A stretch of DNA of 33,692 nt from positions 1-33,692 of the forward strand of contig NZ_MUME01000036.1 in NCBI RefSeq assembly GCF_002155915.1, in the 5' to 3' direction. This stretch comes from Streptomyces thermovulgaris (GTDB taxonomy: Bacteria; Actinomycetota; Actinomycetes; Streptomycetales; Streptomycetaceae). Below are positions 23,594-32,599 of this stretch, in pieces. The position numbers and the translations under genes were made by a program. Under the pieces are notes generated by a model. The model did not search any database. It worked only from the letters and a program-made list of their open reading frames with translations, and was not told where the DNA came from. Positions within the stretch are counted from its first letter, which is position 1. Every line of letters starts with the position of its first letter.

Positions 23594-24345
23594 ACGAGCG
23601 CTTCCTGCCCGGCGTCCGCGTACAGGTCCGTGATCTCCAGGGGGCGCGCGTACTGGTCGTGGACGCGCCGGGTCACACGGACGGAGGAGCTGCCCGCGAG
23701 CCGGGTGATCGTGTCGCGGTGATGCAGGGTCAGCCCGGCCCGCCGCATCCAGTCGTAGGCCCGTCGCAGCTGCGCGGCGCACGCGCCGTCGGCGCGGTCC
23801 CGGTAGCGGCCCAGCTCGTCCACCTCGGCAAGGGCCACGGCGGAGAAGGAGGTCACCGCGATGCGCAGACCGGTGCCGTCGGCCGCCGCGGACTGCCAGC
23901 GGTGCACCAGGGTCGGCCGCTGCGGGGCGAGCCCCAGGGCCTCGGCGTGCTCCTTCGGGGGTGCCTCCCAGGCCACCGTGGCCCGGTCGAAGGTGTCCGG
24001 CTCGGCGGTGCGGGCACCGACCGGGAAGGTCAGGCAGGAGGGCGCCTCGACCGGCAGCCCGGCCAGCGCGGCATGGCTGCCCCGCCGGTCGGTGACGACC
24101 AGACCGTCGCGGCGCAGCACCTCCAGCGCCTGCCGCACGGTCTCCCGGCTGACCCGGAAGTGTGCGGCCAACTGCCGTTCGCTCGGCAGACGTTCACCCG
24201 GCGGAATGGTGCCGTCGCGCAGCTCGCCGAGCAGTGCGGTGGCGATCCTCCGGTACAACGGCCACTCCGTGTTCTCCCCGTTCTCCCCGTTCTCCCTGCT
24301 CTCCCCCTTCGCCGTCAGGTGCTCCTGGGGAATGGTGAGGGCCAT
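23563..24345 (-). CDS. GntR-family regulator, HutC/UTRA type (260 aa)
   Basis: The N-terminal winged helix lies at about 28-95 (WPLYRRIATALLGELRDG, LPSERQLAAHFRVSRETVRQ quoted in part, RRDGLVVTDRRGSHA). A UTRA ligand-binding domain follows (about 110-255: RPTLVHRWQS, YDWMRRAGLTLHH, PLEITDLYADAG). Before the HTH is an unusual ENG-ENG-EN stretch (residues 17-25) encoded by a 9-bp tandem repeat. The ATG at 24345 has AGGAGG six bases upstream. The 3' end overlaps the convergent methyltransferase gene by 31 bp. The serine hydrolase gene lies upstream on the same strand (129 bp gap), so it is a candidate target or neighbour in function. Effector unknown. Confidence 0.93.
   Translation of the reverse strand: MALTIPQEHLTAKGESRENGENGENTEWPLYRRIATALLGELRDGTIPPGERLPSERQLAAHFRVSRETVRQALEVLRRDGLVVTDRRGSHAALAGLPVEAPSCLTFPVGARTAEPDTFDRATVAWEAPPKEHAEALGLAPQRPTLVHRWQSAAADGTGLRIAVTSFSAVALAEVDELGRYRDRADGACAAQLRRAYDWMRRAGLTLHHRDTITRLAGSSSVRVTRRVHDQYARPLEITDLYADAGQEALVYEFTLPAAV
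24271..24306. repeat. 9-bp in-frame tandem repeat in the GntR gene
   Basis: Four units: GTTCTCCCC twice, then GTTCTCCCT and GCTCTCCCC. It encodes the E-N-G repeats before the HTH. Confidence 0.9.
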
Positions 24346-24474
24346 GCCGCGCCTCCTGTCGGTGGCAGACGGTAGTCGTATGGGCTCATTGCGCTATCAC
24401 CTCTAGCATTGGCCTAAACCAGTGGAAAGGGCGGTTCGGCGGTTCGACCGAAACCCGCCCCGTCCCGGAATCGG

Positions 24475-25641
24475 TCACAGCGCGCTGTACAGAGCGCTCA
24501 CCAAGGCCGTCTTCCGCGGGTCGTCGGCGACATGAGGGCCCATCAGGTTCATCACATAGCCCAGTGACACCCCCGCCTCCGGGTCCGCCAGACCGCAGGA
24601 GCCGCCGAGGCCGTCGTGCCCGAATGCCCGCGGGTTGGGGCCGTAGGAGCCGTTCGGGCCGCTGAGCCACAGGCCGAGCCCGGCCTCGCTCTCCCGCCCG
24701 AGCCCGGTGCCCAGCACCAGATCCAGGCAGCTGCCCTGTCCCTCACGGACCCGCTCGGCCGCCTCGGGCGACAGCACGCGGTGCCCGCCGTACGTCCCGC
24801 GTCCGGCGAGGACGCCGTACAGCGCGGCGACGGCCCGCGCGGTGCCGTGACCGTTCGCGGCGGGGATCTCGGCGGCCCGCCATGCGGGCGTGTTGGCCTG
24901 GGCGGCGCCCACGAGCGGATTGGTCAGCGCCGCGACGGCCACGGGCGTCAGCTGGGCGAGGGAGGAGGAGCGTTCGCCGCTCCTCACCGCCGGCGCGTGC
25001 ACCGGTTCGGCGACCCGCCCCGCCTCCTTTTCGGGCAGTCCGATAGTGAAGTCGATGCCGAGCGGCCCTGTCACCTCCCGTTCCAGGAAGGCACCCGGCA
25101 GCAGCCCCGTGACACGCCGTACGACCTCCCCGACCAGGAAGCCGTACGTCAGCGCGTGGTACCCGGACCGGGTTCCCGGTTCCCACCAGGGCTCCGTCGC
25201 CGCCAGCCGCGCACAGGTCAGCTCCCAGTCGCAGAGGTCGGCGAACGAGTGCGGTTCACGCAGGCCGGCCAGGCCCGCCCGGTGCGACAGCAGATGCCGT
25301 ACCAGGACCTTCTCCTTGCCCGCCGCGGCGAACTCCGGCCAGTACGCGGCGACCGGCGCATCGAGGTCGATCAGCCCCCGGTCGGCGAGGATGTGCGCGC
25401 ACAGCGCGGTCGGGCCCTTCGTGGTCGACCACACGGTGACCAGTGTGTCCCGCTCCCAGGGCCGGGTGCGCGCCGCGTCGGCCCAGCCGCCCCACAGGTC
25501 CACCACCGTCCTGCCGTCCACGGTGACGGCCACCGCGGCGCCCAGTTCGCCCCGGTCGCGGAAGTTCTCCTCGAACGCCGCGCGCACCGCGGCGAAGCGC
25601 GGATCGCAGTGGCCGTGGATCCGCAAGCCGTACTCGGACAT
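24475..25641 (-). CDS. Serine hydrolase, class C beta-lactamase/esterase VIII-like (388 aa)
   Basis: A beta-lactamase-fold hydrolase of the EstB/penicillin-binding-like group. The SxxK motif is S72-T-T-K75, the tyrosine region is SGYHALTYGF, and a KTG-equivalent HDGLGGS lies near the C-terminus. There is no signal peptide, so it acts in the cytoplasm, as family VIII esterases often do. True beta-lactamase activity is unlikely. The ATG has GGAGGG three to four bases upstream. The promoter region about 70 bp upstream carries an inverted repeat typical of TetR operators. Substrate unknown. Confidence 0.93.
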   Translation of the reverse strand: MSEYGLRIHGHCDPRFAAVRAAFEENFRDRGELGAAVAVTVDGRTVVDLWGGWADAARTRPWERDTLVTVWSTTKGPTALCAHILADRGLIDLDAPVAAYWPEFAAAGKEKVLVRHLLSHRAGLAGLREPHSFADLCDWELTCARLAATEPWWEPGTRSGYHALTYGFLVGEVVRRVTGLLPGAFLEREVTGPLGIDFTIGLPEKEAGRVAEPVHAPAVRSGERSSSLAQLTPVAVAALTNPLVGAAQANTPAWRAAEIPAANGHGTARAVAALYGVLAGRGTYGGHRVLSPEAAERVREGQGSCLDLVLGTGLGRESEAGLGLWLSGPNGSYGPNPRAFGHDGLGGSCGLADPEAGVSLGYVMNLMGPHVADDPRKTALVSALYSAL

Positions 25642-25707
25642 GAACCCTCCGTCGCTCGCCTCGCCCGCCGGGACTTCGGACCGCCGCGGCACGGCCCGGG
25701 GCCCTTG

Positions 25708-25736
25708 AACGTACCGACTGGTCGGACCGGAGGGAA
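25708..25736 (-). promoter_or_regulatory. Promoter with TetR-type operator for the serine hydrolase gene
   Basis: Minus strand: TTCCCT (25736-25731), 17 nt, TACGTT (25713-25708). The spacer holds CCGAC-CA-GTCGG (25725-25714). Repressor binding there would block RNA polymerase. Confidence 0.5.
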
Positions 25737-25977
25737 GGGGCCCGGTGTGCGCGGCTCCGCCGGGAGCACGACCGCGGGGCGGGGCGGCGCGACCGCCTCC
25801 CGGCGGGGCCTTGCGGCAGGAGGCAGGAACAACCGGGAGCAACAGGGACAGCAGCAGGAACAAGCGGACGAGGGGGAGAGCGGCGCCGGGTGACTGGTCC
25901 GCGAGCCCTGTGGAACCCGCCCTCCACGCCGTCCGGCAGCGGAGGCGGTGCCGCGTCCGGCACCGCCGAGGAGACCC
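25737..25977. other. Intergenic region with a purine-rich stretch
   Basis: No supported gene. From about 25815 to 25880 the plus strand is purine-rich and less GC-rich, with GCAGGAACAA at 25823-25832 and again at 25854-25863. It should contain the promoter of the stress-protein gene, not identified. Confidence 0.4.
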
Positions 25978-26112
25978 ATGACGAAGGACCCGGCAGCAGC
26001 GCGGCTCGCCGACCGCGGGGGAGCGGGTGCCCCCTCGCCGGGTCCCCCGGCCGGCCGCGGCGAGACGGACCGGCGGGCGCGGGCGACGGCCGCCGGCGGC
26101 CGGAGGCGGTGA
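25978..26112 (+). CDS. Possible short leader ORF overlapping the stress-protein start (44 aa)
   Basis: ATG at 25978 with GAGGAG four bases upstream, ending TGA at 26110-26112. The stop overlaps the GTG start of the next gene as GTGA, the classic geometry for translational coupling. The peptide begins MTKDPAAARLADRG and ends with Arg-rich residues; it resembles no family I know. It may be a regulatory leader or chance. Confidence 0.4.
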   Translation: MTKDPAAARLADRGGAGAPSPGPPAGRGETDRRARATAAGGRRR

Positions 26113-26960
26113 CCGTGGACCAGGGCATCGGCAGCGTCACCGCGGGCGTCGACGGCTCCCGGGCCGGGCAGGACGCCGCCGCCTGGGCCGCCCGGGAGGC
26201 CCGGCGCCGCAAACTGCCGCTGCGTCTGCTGCACGCCGGGACGGATTCCGTCCCGGAGCGGGCCGCCGAGGAACTGGCGTGCGCATACCCGCAGGTGGAG
26301 ATCACCGTCATCCGTGCGCGGAGCCCCGCGGCAAAGGCGCTGCTCACCGCGTCGTCCGGGACCGGGCTGCTGGTGCTGGGCACCCGGGGCTTCACCGGAT
26401 TCGCCGGGTTCCCGGTCGGTTCGGTCGCACTCGCCGCGGCGGCCCGCGCGTCCTGTCCGGTGGTGCTGGTCCGCTCGGGGGAACGGCCCGAGGACGAACG
26501 CGACGCCGTCCCCGGCACCCCGCCCGACGAGGCGCCCTATCTGCCCGTCGTCCTGGGCGTCGACCTGGAACGGCCGGCCGGGGCGCTCGTCGGCCAGGCC
26601 TTTTGCACGGCCGCCGTCCGCCCCGCCCCGCTGCACGTCGTGCACACCTGGACGCCGTTGTGTCCGGACCGGGGCGCACCGGCCGGGCCCGCCTGCTGTG
26701 CGGAGACCGCCGCCGAGGAGGACACCCGCCGGCACCTGCTCGCCGTGTGGCTGCGGCCGTGGCGGCGCAGGTTCCCCGGGACCGCGGTCGAGACCGAGGT
26801 GGTTCCGGGCCGCCCCGTGCAGCAACTCCTCAGGACGTGCGCCCGGGCCGGTCTGCTGGTCGTCGGACGCCGCAGCGGATCCGGCCGGGGCCTGGGCGAG
26901 GTCGCCCACTCCCTGATCCACCACGCCACCTGCCCGGTGGCGGTGGTCCCGTACGACTGA
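26109..26960 (+). CDS. Universal stress protein with two UspA domains (283 aa)
   Basis: Two tandem Usp domains. The first (about 8-125) has VTAGVDGSRAGQDAAAWAAREA and ends with LLVLGTRGFTGFAGFPVGSVALAAAARASCPVVLV (quoted as GTRG-x-GSV-SCPVVLV), the G-2x-G-9x-G(S) ATP-binding pattern. The second (about 145-283) has VVLGVDLERPAGAL and LLVVGRRSGSGRGLGEVAHSLIHHATCPVAVVP in the same pattern, with a small insertion. Such proteins respond to hypoxia, stationary phase or nutrient stress in actinobacteria. Start: GTG 26109 overlaps the stop of a short ORF (GTGA); GTG 26115 with GGAGG eight bases upstream is an equally good alternative. Confidence 0.9.
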   Translation: MTVDQGIGSVTAGVDGSRAGQDAAAWAAREARRRKLPLRLLHAGTDSVPERAAEELACAYPQVEITVIRARSPAAKALLTASSGTGLLVLGTRGFTGFAGFPVGSVALAAAARASCPVVLVRSGERPEDERDAVPGTPPDEAPYLPVVLGVDLERPAGALVGQAFCTAAVRPAPLHVVHTWTPLCPDRGAPAGPACCAETAAEEDTRRHLLAVWLRPWRRRFPGTAVETEVVPGRPVQQLLRTCARAGLLVVGRRSGSGRGLGEVAHSLIHHATCPVAVVPYD

Positions 26961-27268
26961 CGACCGCGCTTCGGAAGACGTGCGGCGGCTCCCGGCGGCC
27001 GGAGCGGGACACGTCGGCCGCCGGCCGGGGCACCCGGTGCGCCGGGCTCCGGGGCGAGGGGCGTCGAAGGGAGGCCGAGGACATCACAGGGAAGGTGACG
27101 CCGGGGTAGGGTGGCCCGCGACCGTGGACGGTCCCGGTCGCGGACGGCCGAGGAGGTGGGACCCGTTACCGCTGTGTCAGAGCGGGTGCTCTCGCCCCGG
27201 AACGCGCGGATCACCGCCGTCGGGTGACCGCGGGAGCGCCCTCCGGCTCCCGAAAGGTCTCGGCCTCC
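26961..27268. other. Intergenic leader with a 9-bp-stem hairpin
   Basis: 308 bp. CCGCGACCG (27116-27124), a 10-nt loop, CGGTCGCGG (27135-27143) form a perfect stem, shortly after a TAGGGT box (27107-27112) and just before AGGAGG (27151-27156). An inner ACCG-tgga-CGGT (27121-27132) is mutually exclusive with it. No start codon is well placed after that AGGAGG. Confidence 0.5.
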
Positions 27269-28111
27269 ATGACCGTTTCCCCTTCACCTCCCTCTCCCTC
27301 TTCTTTCTCCCCTTCCTCTTCTTTTTCCTCCTTCTCCGTCCCGCCCTCGCGTGCCCGAGTCGCCGCCGTGCTGCGCTCCGCCGGGTGCGTGTTCGCCGAG
27401 GAGGAGGCCGAGCTGCTGCTCGCCGACGCCCGGACGCCGGACGAGCTCGCCGCCCTGGTGGCCCGGCGTGTCGCCGGGCTGCCCCTCGAACAGGTCCTGG
27501 GCTGGGCGGAGTTCCACGGTCTGCGGATCGCCGTGGAACCCGGCGTCTTCGTCCCGCGGCGCCGGACCGAGTTCCTGGTCGACCAGGCGGCGGCCCGGGT
27601 CCCGGACGCGTCCGTCGTCGTGGACCTGGGCTGCGGCTCGGGCGCGGTGGGCGCGGCGCTGGCCGCCGTGCTCGGACCGCTGGAACTGCACGCCGCCGAC
27701 ATCGACCCGGCCGCGGTGCGCTGCGCCCGGCGCAATGTCGCCCCCGTGCACGGCACGGTCCACACCGGCGATCTGTTCGCGGCGCTCCCCGGGGACTTGC
27801 GCGGCCGTGTCGACATCCTCGCCGCCAACGTCCCCTACGTCCCCACCGGCGAGATCGGCCTCCTTCCGCCGGAGGCCCGTGAGCACGAGCCGCTCGTCGC
27901 TCTCGACGGCGGCACCGACGGTCTCGACGTCCTGCGCCGTGTCGCCGCCGAGGCCCCCGCCTGGCTCGCCCCCGGCGGCTGTCTCCTCGCCGAGACGAGC
28001 GGACGCCAGGCCCCGGAGGCCCTGGCGGTCCTCGCCCGGGCCGGCCTGACGGCGTGCCTGGCGGTGTCGGAGGACCTCTGCGCGCATGTCGTCGTGGGAA
28101 CCAGGCGGTAG
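27269..28111 (+). CDS. PrmC-related N5-glutamine methyltransferase-like protein (280 aa)
   Basis: A SAM-dependent methyltransferase of the HemK/PrmC superfamily. The N-terminal helical part has VFAEEEAELLLADA and PLEQVLGWAEFHGLRI. Motif I is VVDLGCGSGAVGAAL. The catalytic loop reads NVPYVP where true PrmC has NPPY, the variant seen in a PrmC-related group of unknown substrate. PrmC itself methylates the GGQ glutamine of release factors; whether this paralogue does is unknown. Residues 3-25 are a Ser/Pro tract encoded by a 62-nt polypyrimidine run. The ATG at 27269 has only AAAGG 12 bases upstream; GTG at 27224 is an alternative. Confidence 0.88.
   Translation: MTVSPSPPSPSSFSPSSSFSSFSVPPSRARVAAVLRSAGCVFAEEEAELLLADARTPDELAALVARRVAGLPLEQVLGWAEFHGLRIAVEPGVFVPRRRTEFLVDQAAARVPDASVVVDLGCGSGAVGAALAAVLGPLELHAADIDPAAVRCARRNVAPVHGTVHTGDLFAALPGDLRGRVDILAANVPYVPTGEIGLLPPEAREHEPLVALDGGTDGLDVLRRVAAEAPAWLAPGGCLLAETSGRQAPEALAVLARAGLTACLAVSEDLCAHVVVGTRR
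27276..27337 (+). repeat. 62-nt polypyrimidine tract inside a coding start
   Basis: 61 of 62 bases are C or T (only A at 27286). It is much less GC-rich than the rest and encodes the Ser/Pro/Phe-rich N-terminus. Confidence 0.9.
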
Positions 28112-28253
28112 AACCAAGGGAAAAACCGGTGGGAGGACCGGGCGGCAGGCTCCGCCGATCGCGCTCCCGCCCGCCGCGCGCCCCGCCCGCGTTGCCGTGC
28201 CGGGCACACGACGGCCGCGCCACGCCCACGCGACGCCGCTGACACCGCGCGGC

Positions 28254-28307
28254 CCGCCCCTTCGGGCGGACCACGGAAGGCCCGGGGCACGGGATCCGGC
28301 CCCGGGC
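28254..28307. terminator. Two hairpins between the PrmC-like gene and the convergent small gene
   Basis: CCGCCC-CTTC-GGGCGG (28254-28269), then GCCCGGGG (28280-28287), a 12-nt loop and CCCCGGGC (28300-28307). The second ends 6 bp from the stop of the minus-strand gene. Confidence 0.6.
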
Positions 28308-28313
28308 GGGGCG

Positions 28314-28682
28314 TCAGCGGTTCTCCAGGCGGACGTGGAGCTCCCGTTCCTGGTCGCCGGAGGTCGTGCACAGGTCCTGGACGGTGAACAGGGAGTCCAG
28401 GGTCTCGCGGAAGCGGTCGATCGCCCAGTAGCCGCCCTGCACGTCGGCGGTGACGGGCGCTTTGAGCCGGGCCGGACGGCCGCCCTCGTGGAACCCGGCC
28501 ACGTCGAAGGTGCCGAGCCACACCGTGGGGCGCACCTCGTGGTGGTCACGGGGCACGTCGTCCGCGCACCGGTCGGAGGGGAAGCGGGCGCACAGGGCGT
28601 CGAACACGATCCGGGCGTCTTCCTTGGTGCATCCGCTCAGTTCCACCGAGACGGGTTCGGGGTGCGCTCGTTCGCTGTCCAT
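28314..28682 (-). CDS. Unknown small protein (122 aa)
   Basis: Not recognised. An acidic to neutral soluble protein without signal peptide or membrane segment. It begins MDSERAHPEPVSVELSGCTKED and has a helix with two cysteines (FDALCARF, DRCADD), then a beta-rich stretch (RPTVWLGTFDV, VTADVQGGYWAIDRFRETLDSLF split) and ends ERELHVRLENR. Coding support: GC3 bias and GAGAGGAG eight bases before the ATG at 28682. The alternation of strand and helix suggests a compact alpha/beta fold. It stands alone on its strand, convergent with the PrmC-like gene. Confidence 0.8.
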   Translation of the reverse strand: MDSERAHPEPVSVELSGCTKEDARIVFDALCARFPSDRCADDVPRDHHEVRPTVWLGTFDVAGFHEGGRPARLKAPVTADVQGGYWAIDRFRETLDSLFTVQDLCTTSGDQERELHVRLENR

Positions 28683-31039
<2,357 letters not shown>

Positions 31040-31041
31040 GG

Positions 31042-31117
31042 CCCCGGACGGCCCCCGGGACCCGGATGGTCTCCCAGGTCCCCGGACGGCCCCCGGGACC
31101 CGGGCGGTTCCCTGGGT
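31042..31117. repeat. Two 38-bp direct repeats after the reductase stop
   Basis: Units at 31042-31079 and 31080-31117; both begin CCCCGGACGGCCCCCGGGAC and differ at a few later positions. They start 3 bp after the stop. Confidence 0.9.
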
Positions 31118-31122
31118 CCCGG
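31093..31122 (+). terminator. Hairpin in the second 38-bp repeat
   Basis: CCGGGACCC, a 12-nt loop, GGGTCCCGG: a perfect 9-bp stem. The equivalent stem in the first unit is imperfect. Likely terminates the reductase mRNA before padR. Confidence 0.6.
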
Positions 31123-31160
31123 CCGGGGCTTCGGACGCCGGCGGGCATCCGGCCCGTCCC

Positions 31161-31166
31161 TAGGAT
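31161..31166 (+). promoter_or_regulatory. -10 box of the PadR gene (leaderless type)
   Basis: TAGGAT, then 7 nt to ATG 31174. No ribosome site and no clear -35. Confidence 0.5.
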
Positions 31167-31173
31167 GACCCCC

Positions 31174-31725
31174 ATGTCACTCCCGCACGCGATCCTCACC
31201 GCCCTGCTCGAAAAGCCGTCGTCGGGGCTCGAGCTGACGCGCCGCTTCGACCGGTCCATCGGCTACTTCTGGTCGGCGACGCATCAGCAGATCTATCGCG
31301 AGCTGGGAAAACTGGAGGCGGAGGGCCTGATCCGCGCCCTGCCGTCCGAGCAGCCGGCCCGTGGGCAGAAGAAGAGCTACGAGGTCCTTCCCGCGGGCCG
31401 GGCCGAACTGGCCCGCTGGACCGCCACCGCCCAGGACCCGAAGCCGCACCGCGACGCCCTGCTGCTGCGGCTGCGTGCCGCGGCCGTGGTGGGCACCGCG
31501 GGCCTGGGGGCCGAACTCGAGCGCCATCTGGACCTGCACGAGCGGCAGCTGGCGGAGTACCTGGAGATCGAGCGGCGCGACTTCCCGCCCGGCAGGAACA
31601 GACCCGAGGACCGGCTGCGGCATCTGGTGCTGCGGGCCGGCATCGACCTGGAGACCTTCTGGATCCAGTGGCTGCGGCACGCGCTGGAGGAGTTCTCCGA
31701 ACTGCCCGGCGACGGACCCCGGTGA
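31174..31725 (+). CDS. PadR-family transcriptional regulator (183 aa)
   Basis: The N-terminal winged helix is typical PadR: MSLPHAILTALLEKPSSG, FWSATHQQIYRELGKLEAEGLI (in parts), and the wing QKKSYEVLPAG. The C-terminal helical dimerisation domain (about 95-183) carries RLRAAAVVG and ERHLDLHERQLAEYLEIE. PadR proteins repress nearby genes and release DNA on binding small, often aromatic, ligands. It lies directly downstream of the flavin reductase gene, a pairing I have seen in other Streptomyces, and is the likely regulator of the palindrome at 28949. Its own start appears leaderless. It is convergent with a secreted-protein gene 16 bp away. Confidence 0.93.
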   Translation: MSLPHAILTALLEKPSSGLELTRRFDRSIGYFWSATHQQIYRELGKLEAEGLIRALPSEQPARGQKKSYEVLPAGRAELARWTATAQDPKPHRDALLLRLRAAAVVGTAGLGAELERHLDLHERQLAEYLEIERRDFPPGRNRPEDRLRHLVLRAGIDLETFWIQWLRHALEEFSELPGDGPR

Positions 31726-31741
31726 CGGAGGCACCGGCCGC

Positions 31742-32284
31742 TCAGAGCCGGTACGGCTTCGAACGGCGGCGCAGCACCCAGCCCGTGGCGATCACCGCGG
31801 CGCCGACCAGTGTCCCGCCCACCGCGAGCGTGACGGGTCCGTAGTCCTTGATGCCCCCGCCCAGGCCGCCCGCCACCCCACGGGGCGGTGCGGACGTGGC
31901 CGAGATCGACGGGGTGCCGCGGACGGCGCCGGTGACGGTGATGGTCTGGGAGCCCGCGGTGATGTTGTTGGAGCACACCACGACCACGGTGTAGGTGCCC
32001 GGGCTCACGCTCTGCCAGGCGGCGGTCTGGGTGGTCCTCGTCCCGGTCAGTGCCACCTGACGCCCCTGGGAGAAGTCCGTCTGGCTGCTGGTGAGCAGCG
32101 AGGCCGTGCCCCAGCGGCCGTCGACCTGGGTGCACGTGCTGGTCGTGACGGTCACGGTCGAGCCGCTGGAGCTGACGGTGATCCCCGGCTCGGCGGCGGC
32201 GGGCCCGGCGGCGAGACCGGCCGTGAGCGCGGCGGCGGCCACCGCGACCGAGCCCGAGCGCAGGAGCGACTGAGTATCACGCAT
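31742..32284 (-). CDS. Secreted, C-terminally membrane-anchored protein of unknown function (180 aa)
   Basis: Residues 1-31 are a signal peptide (LLRSGSVAVAAAALTAG, cleavage near AAA-EP). The mature part is a Thr/Ser/Val-rich beta domain (about 33-120) with two cysteines (TSTCTQ, VVCSNN) and a pattern resembling an Ig-like sandwich. A Gly-rich linker leads to one transmembrane helix (about 150-172) and a basic tail RRRSKPYRL on the inner side, with no LPxTG, so it is anchored by its helix and not by sortase. GGAGG precedes the ATG by eight bases; a possible -10 TATCTT is at 32339-32334. Function unknown. Confidence 0.88.
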   Translation of the reverse strand: MRDTQSLLRSGSVAVAAAALTAGLAAGPAAAEPGITVSSSGSTVTVTTSTCTQVDGRWGTASLLTSSQTDFSQGRQVALTGTRTTQTAAWQSVSPGTYTVVVVCSNNITAGSQTITVTGAVRGTPSISATSAPPRGVAGGLGGGIKDYGPVTLAVGGTLVGAAVIATGWVLRRRSKPYRL

Positions 32285-32599
32285 GGGACTGTCCTCCGGC
32301 GGCACGGTCGGCGGGCCATCCCGTGTGCCGCCGAAGATAGGGAAATCGCCCGTGCTGCCTCGCTGCCAGCCAACCTCCCGTGCCTGCGGAAAGCACGCAG
32401 GGCGCGTCCATTCGGGTGATTCGCGCGGCTCGGGCGCGGTGTTCCCGGGCCGCGGCGGCCGCAGGGCCCGGCCCTGGCGGGGAGCGGATCCCGCAGTGGC
32501 GGCCGGACCCCGTTGCGAGGCCCGGGGAAGCGTGCCTGGGCTCCCCGGCCGCCGGGCCGGGAGGACGCCGCCGGAGGGGCGGAACCCCGGCGGCAGGGA
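32285..32599. other. Intergenic region with FnIII-gene terminator
   Basis: 315 bp without a gene. CCCGGCC-GCCG-GGCCGGG (32544-32561) forms a 7-bp stem about 40 bp past the FnIII gene stop on the minus strand. The right of the gap is featureless GC-rich DNA. Confidence 0.5.

Noticed and set aside
24475..25641. Secreted antibiotic-resistance beta-lactamase
   Set aside because: No signal peptide, and motif spacing fits esterase family VIII/EstB-like hydrolases.
27156..27227. 24-codon GTG ORF ending in GTGA before the PrmC-like gene
   Set aside because: AGGAGG overlaps the would-be start, so no ribosome site is correctly spaced. Only the overlap geometry supports it.
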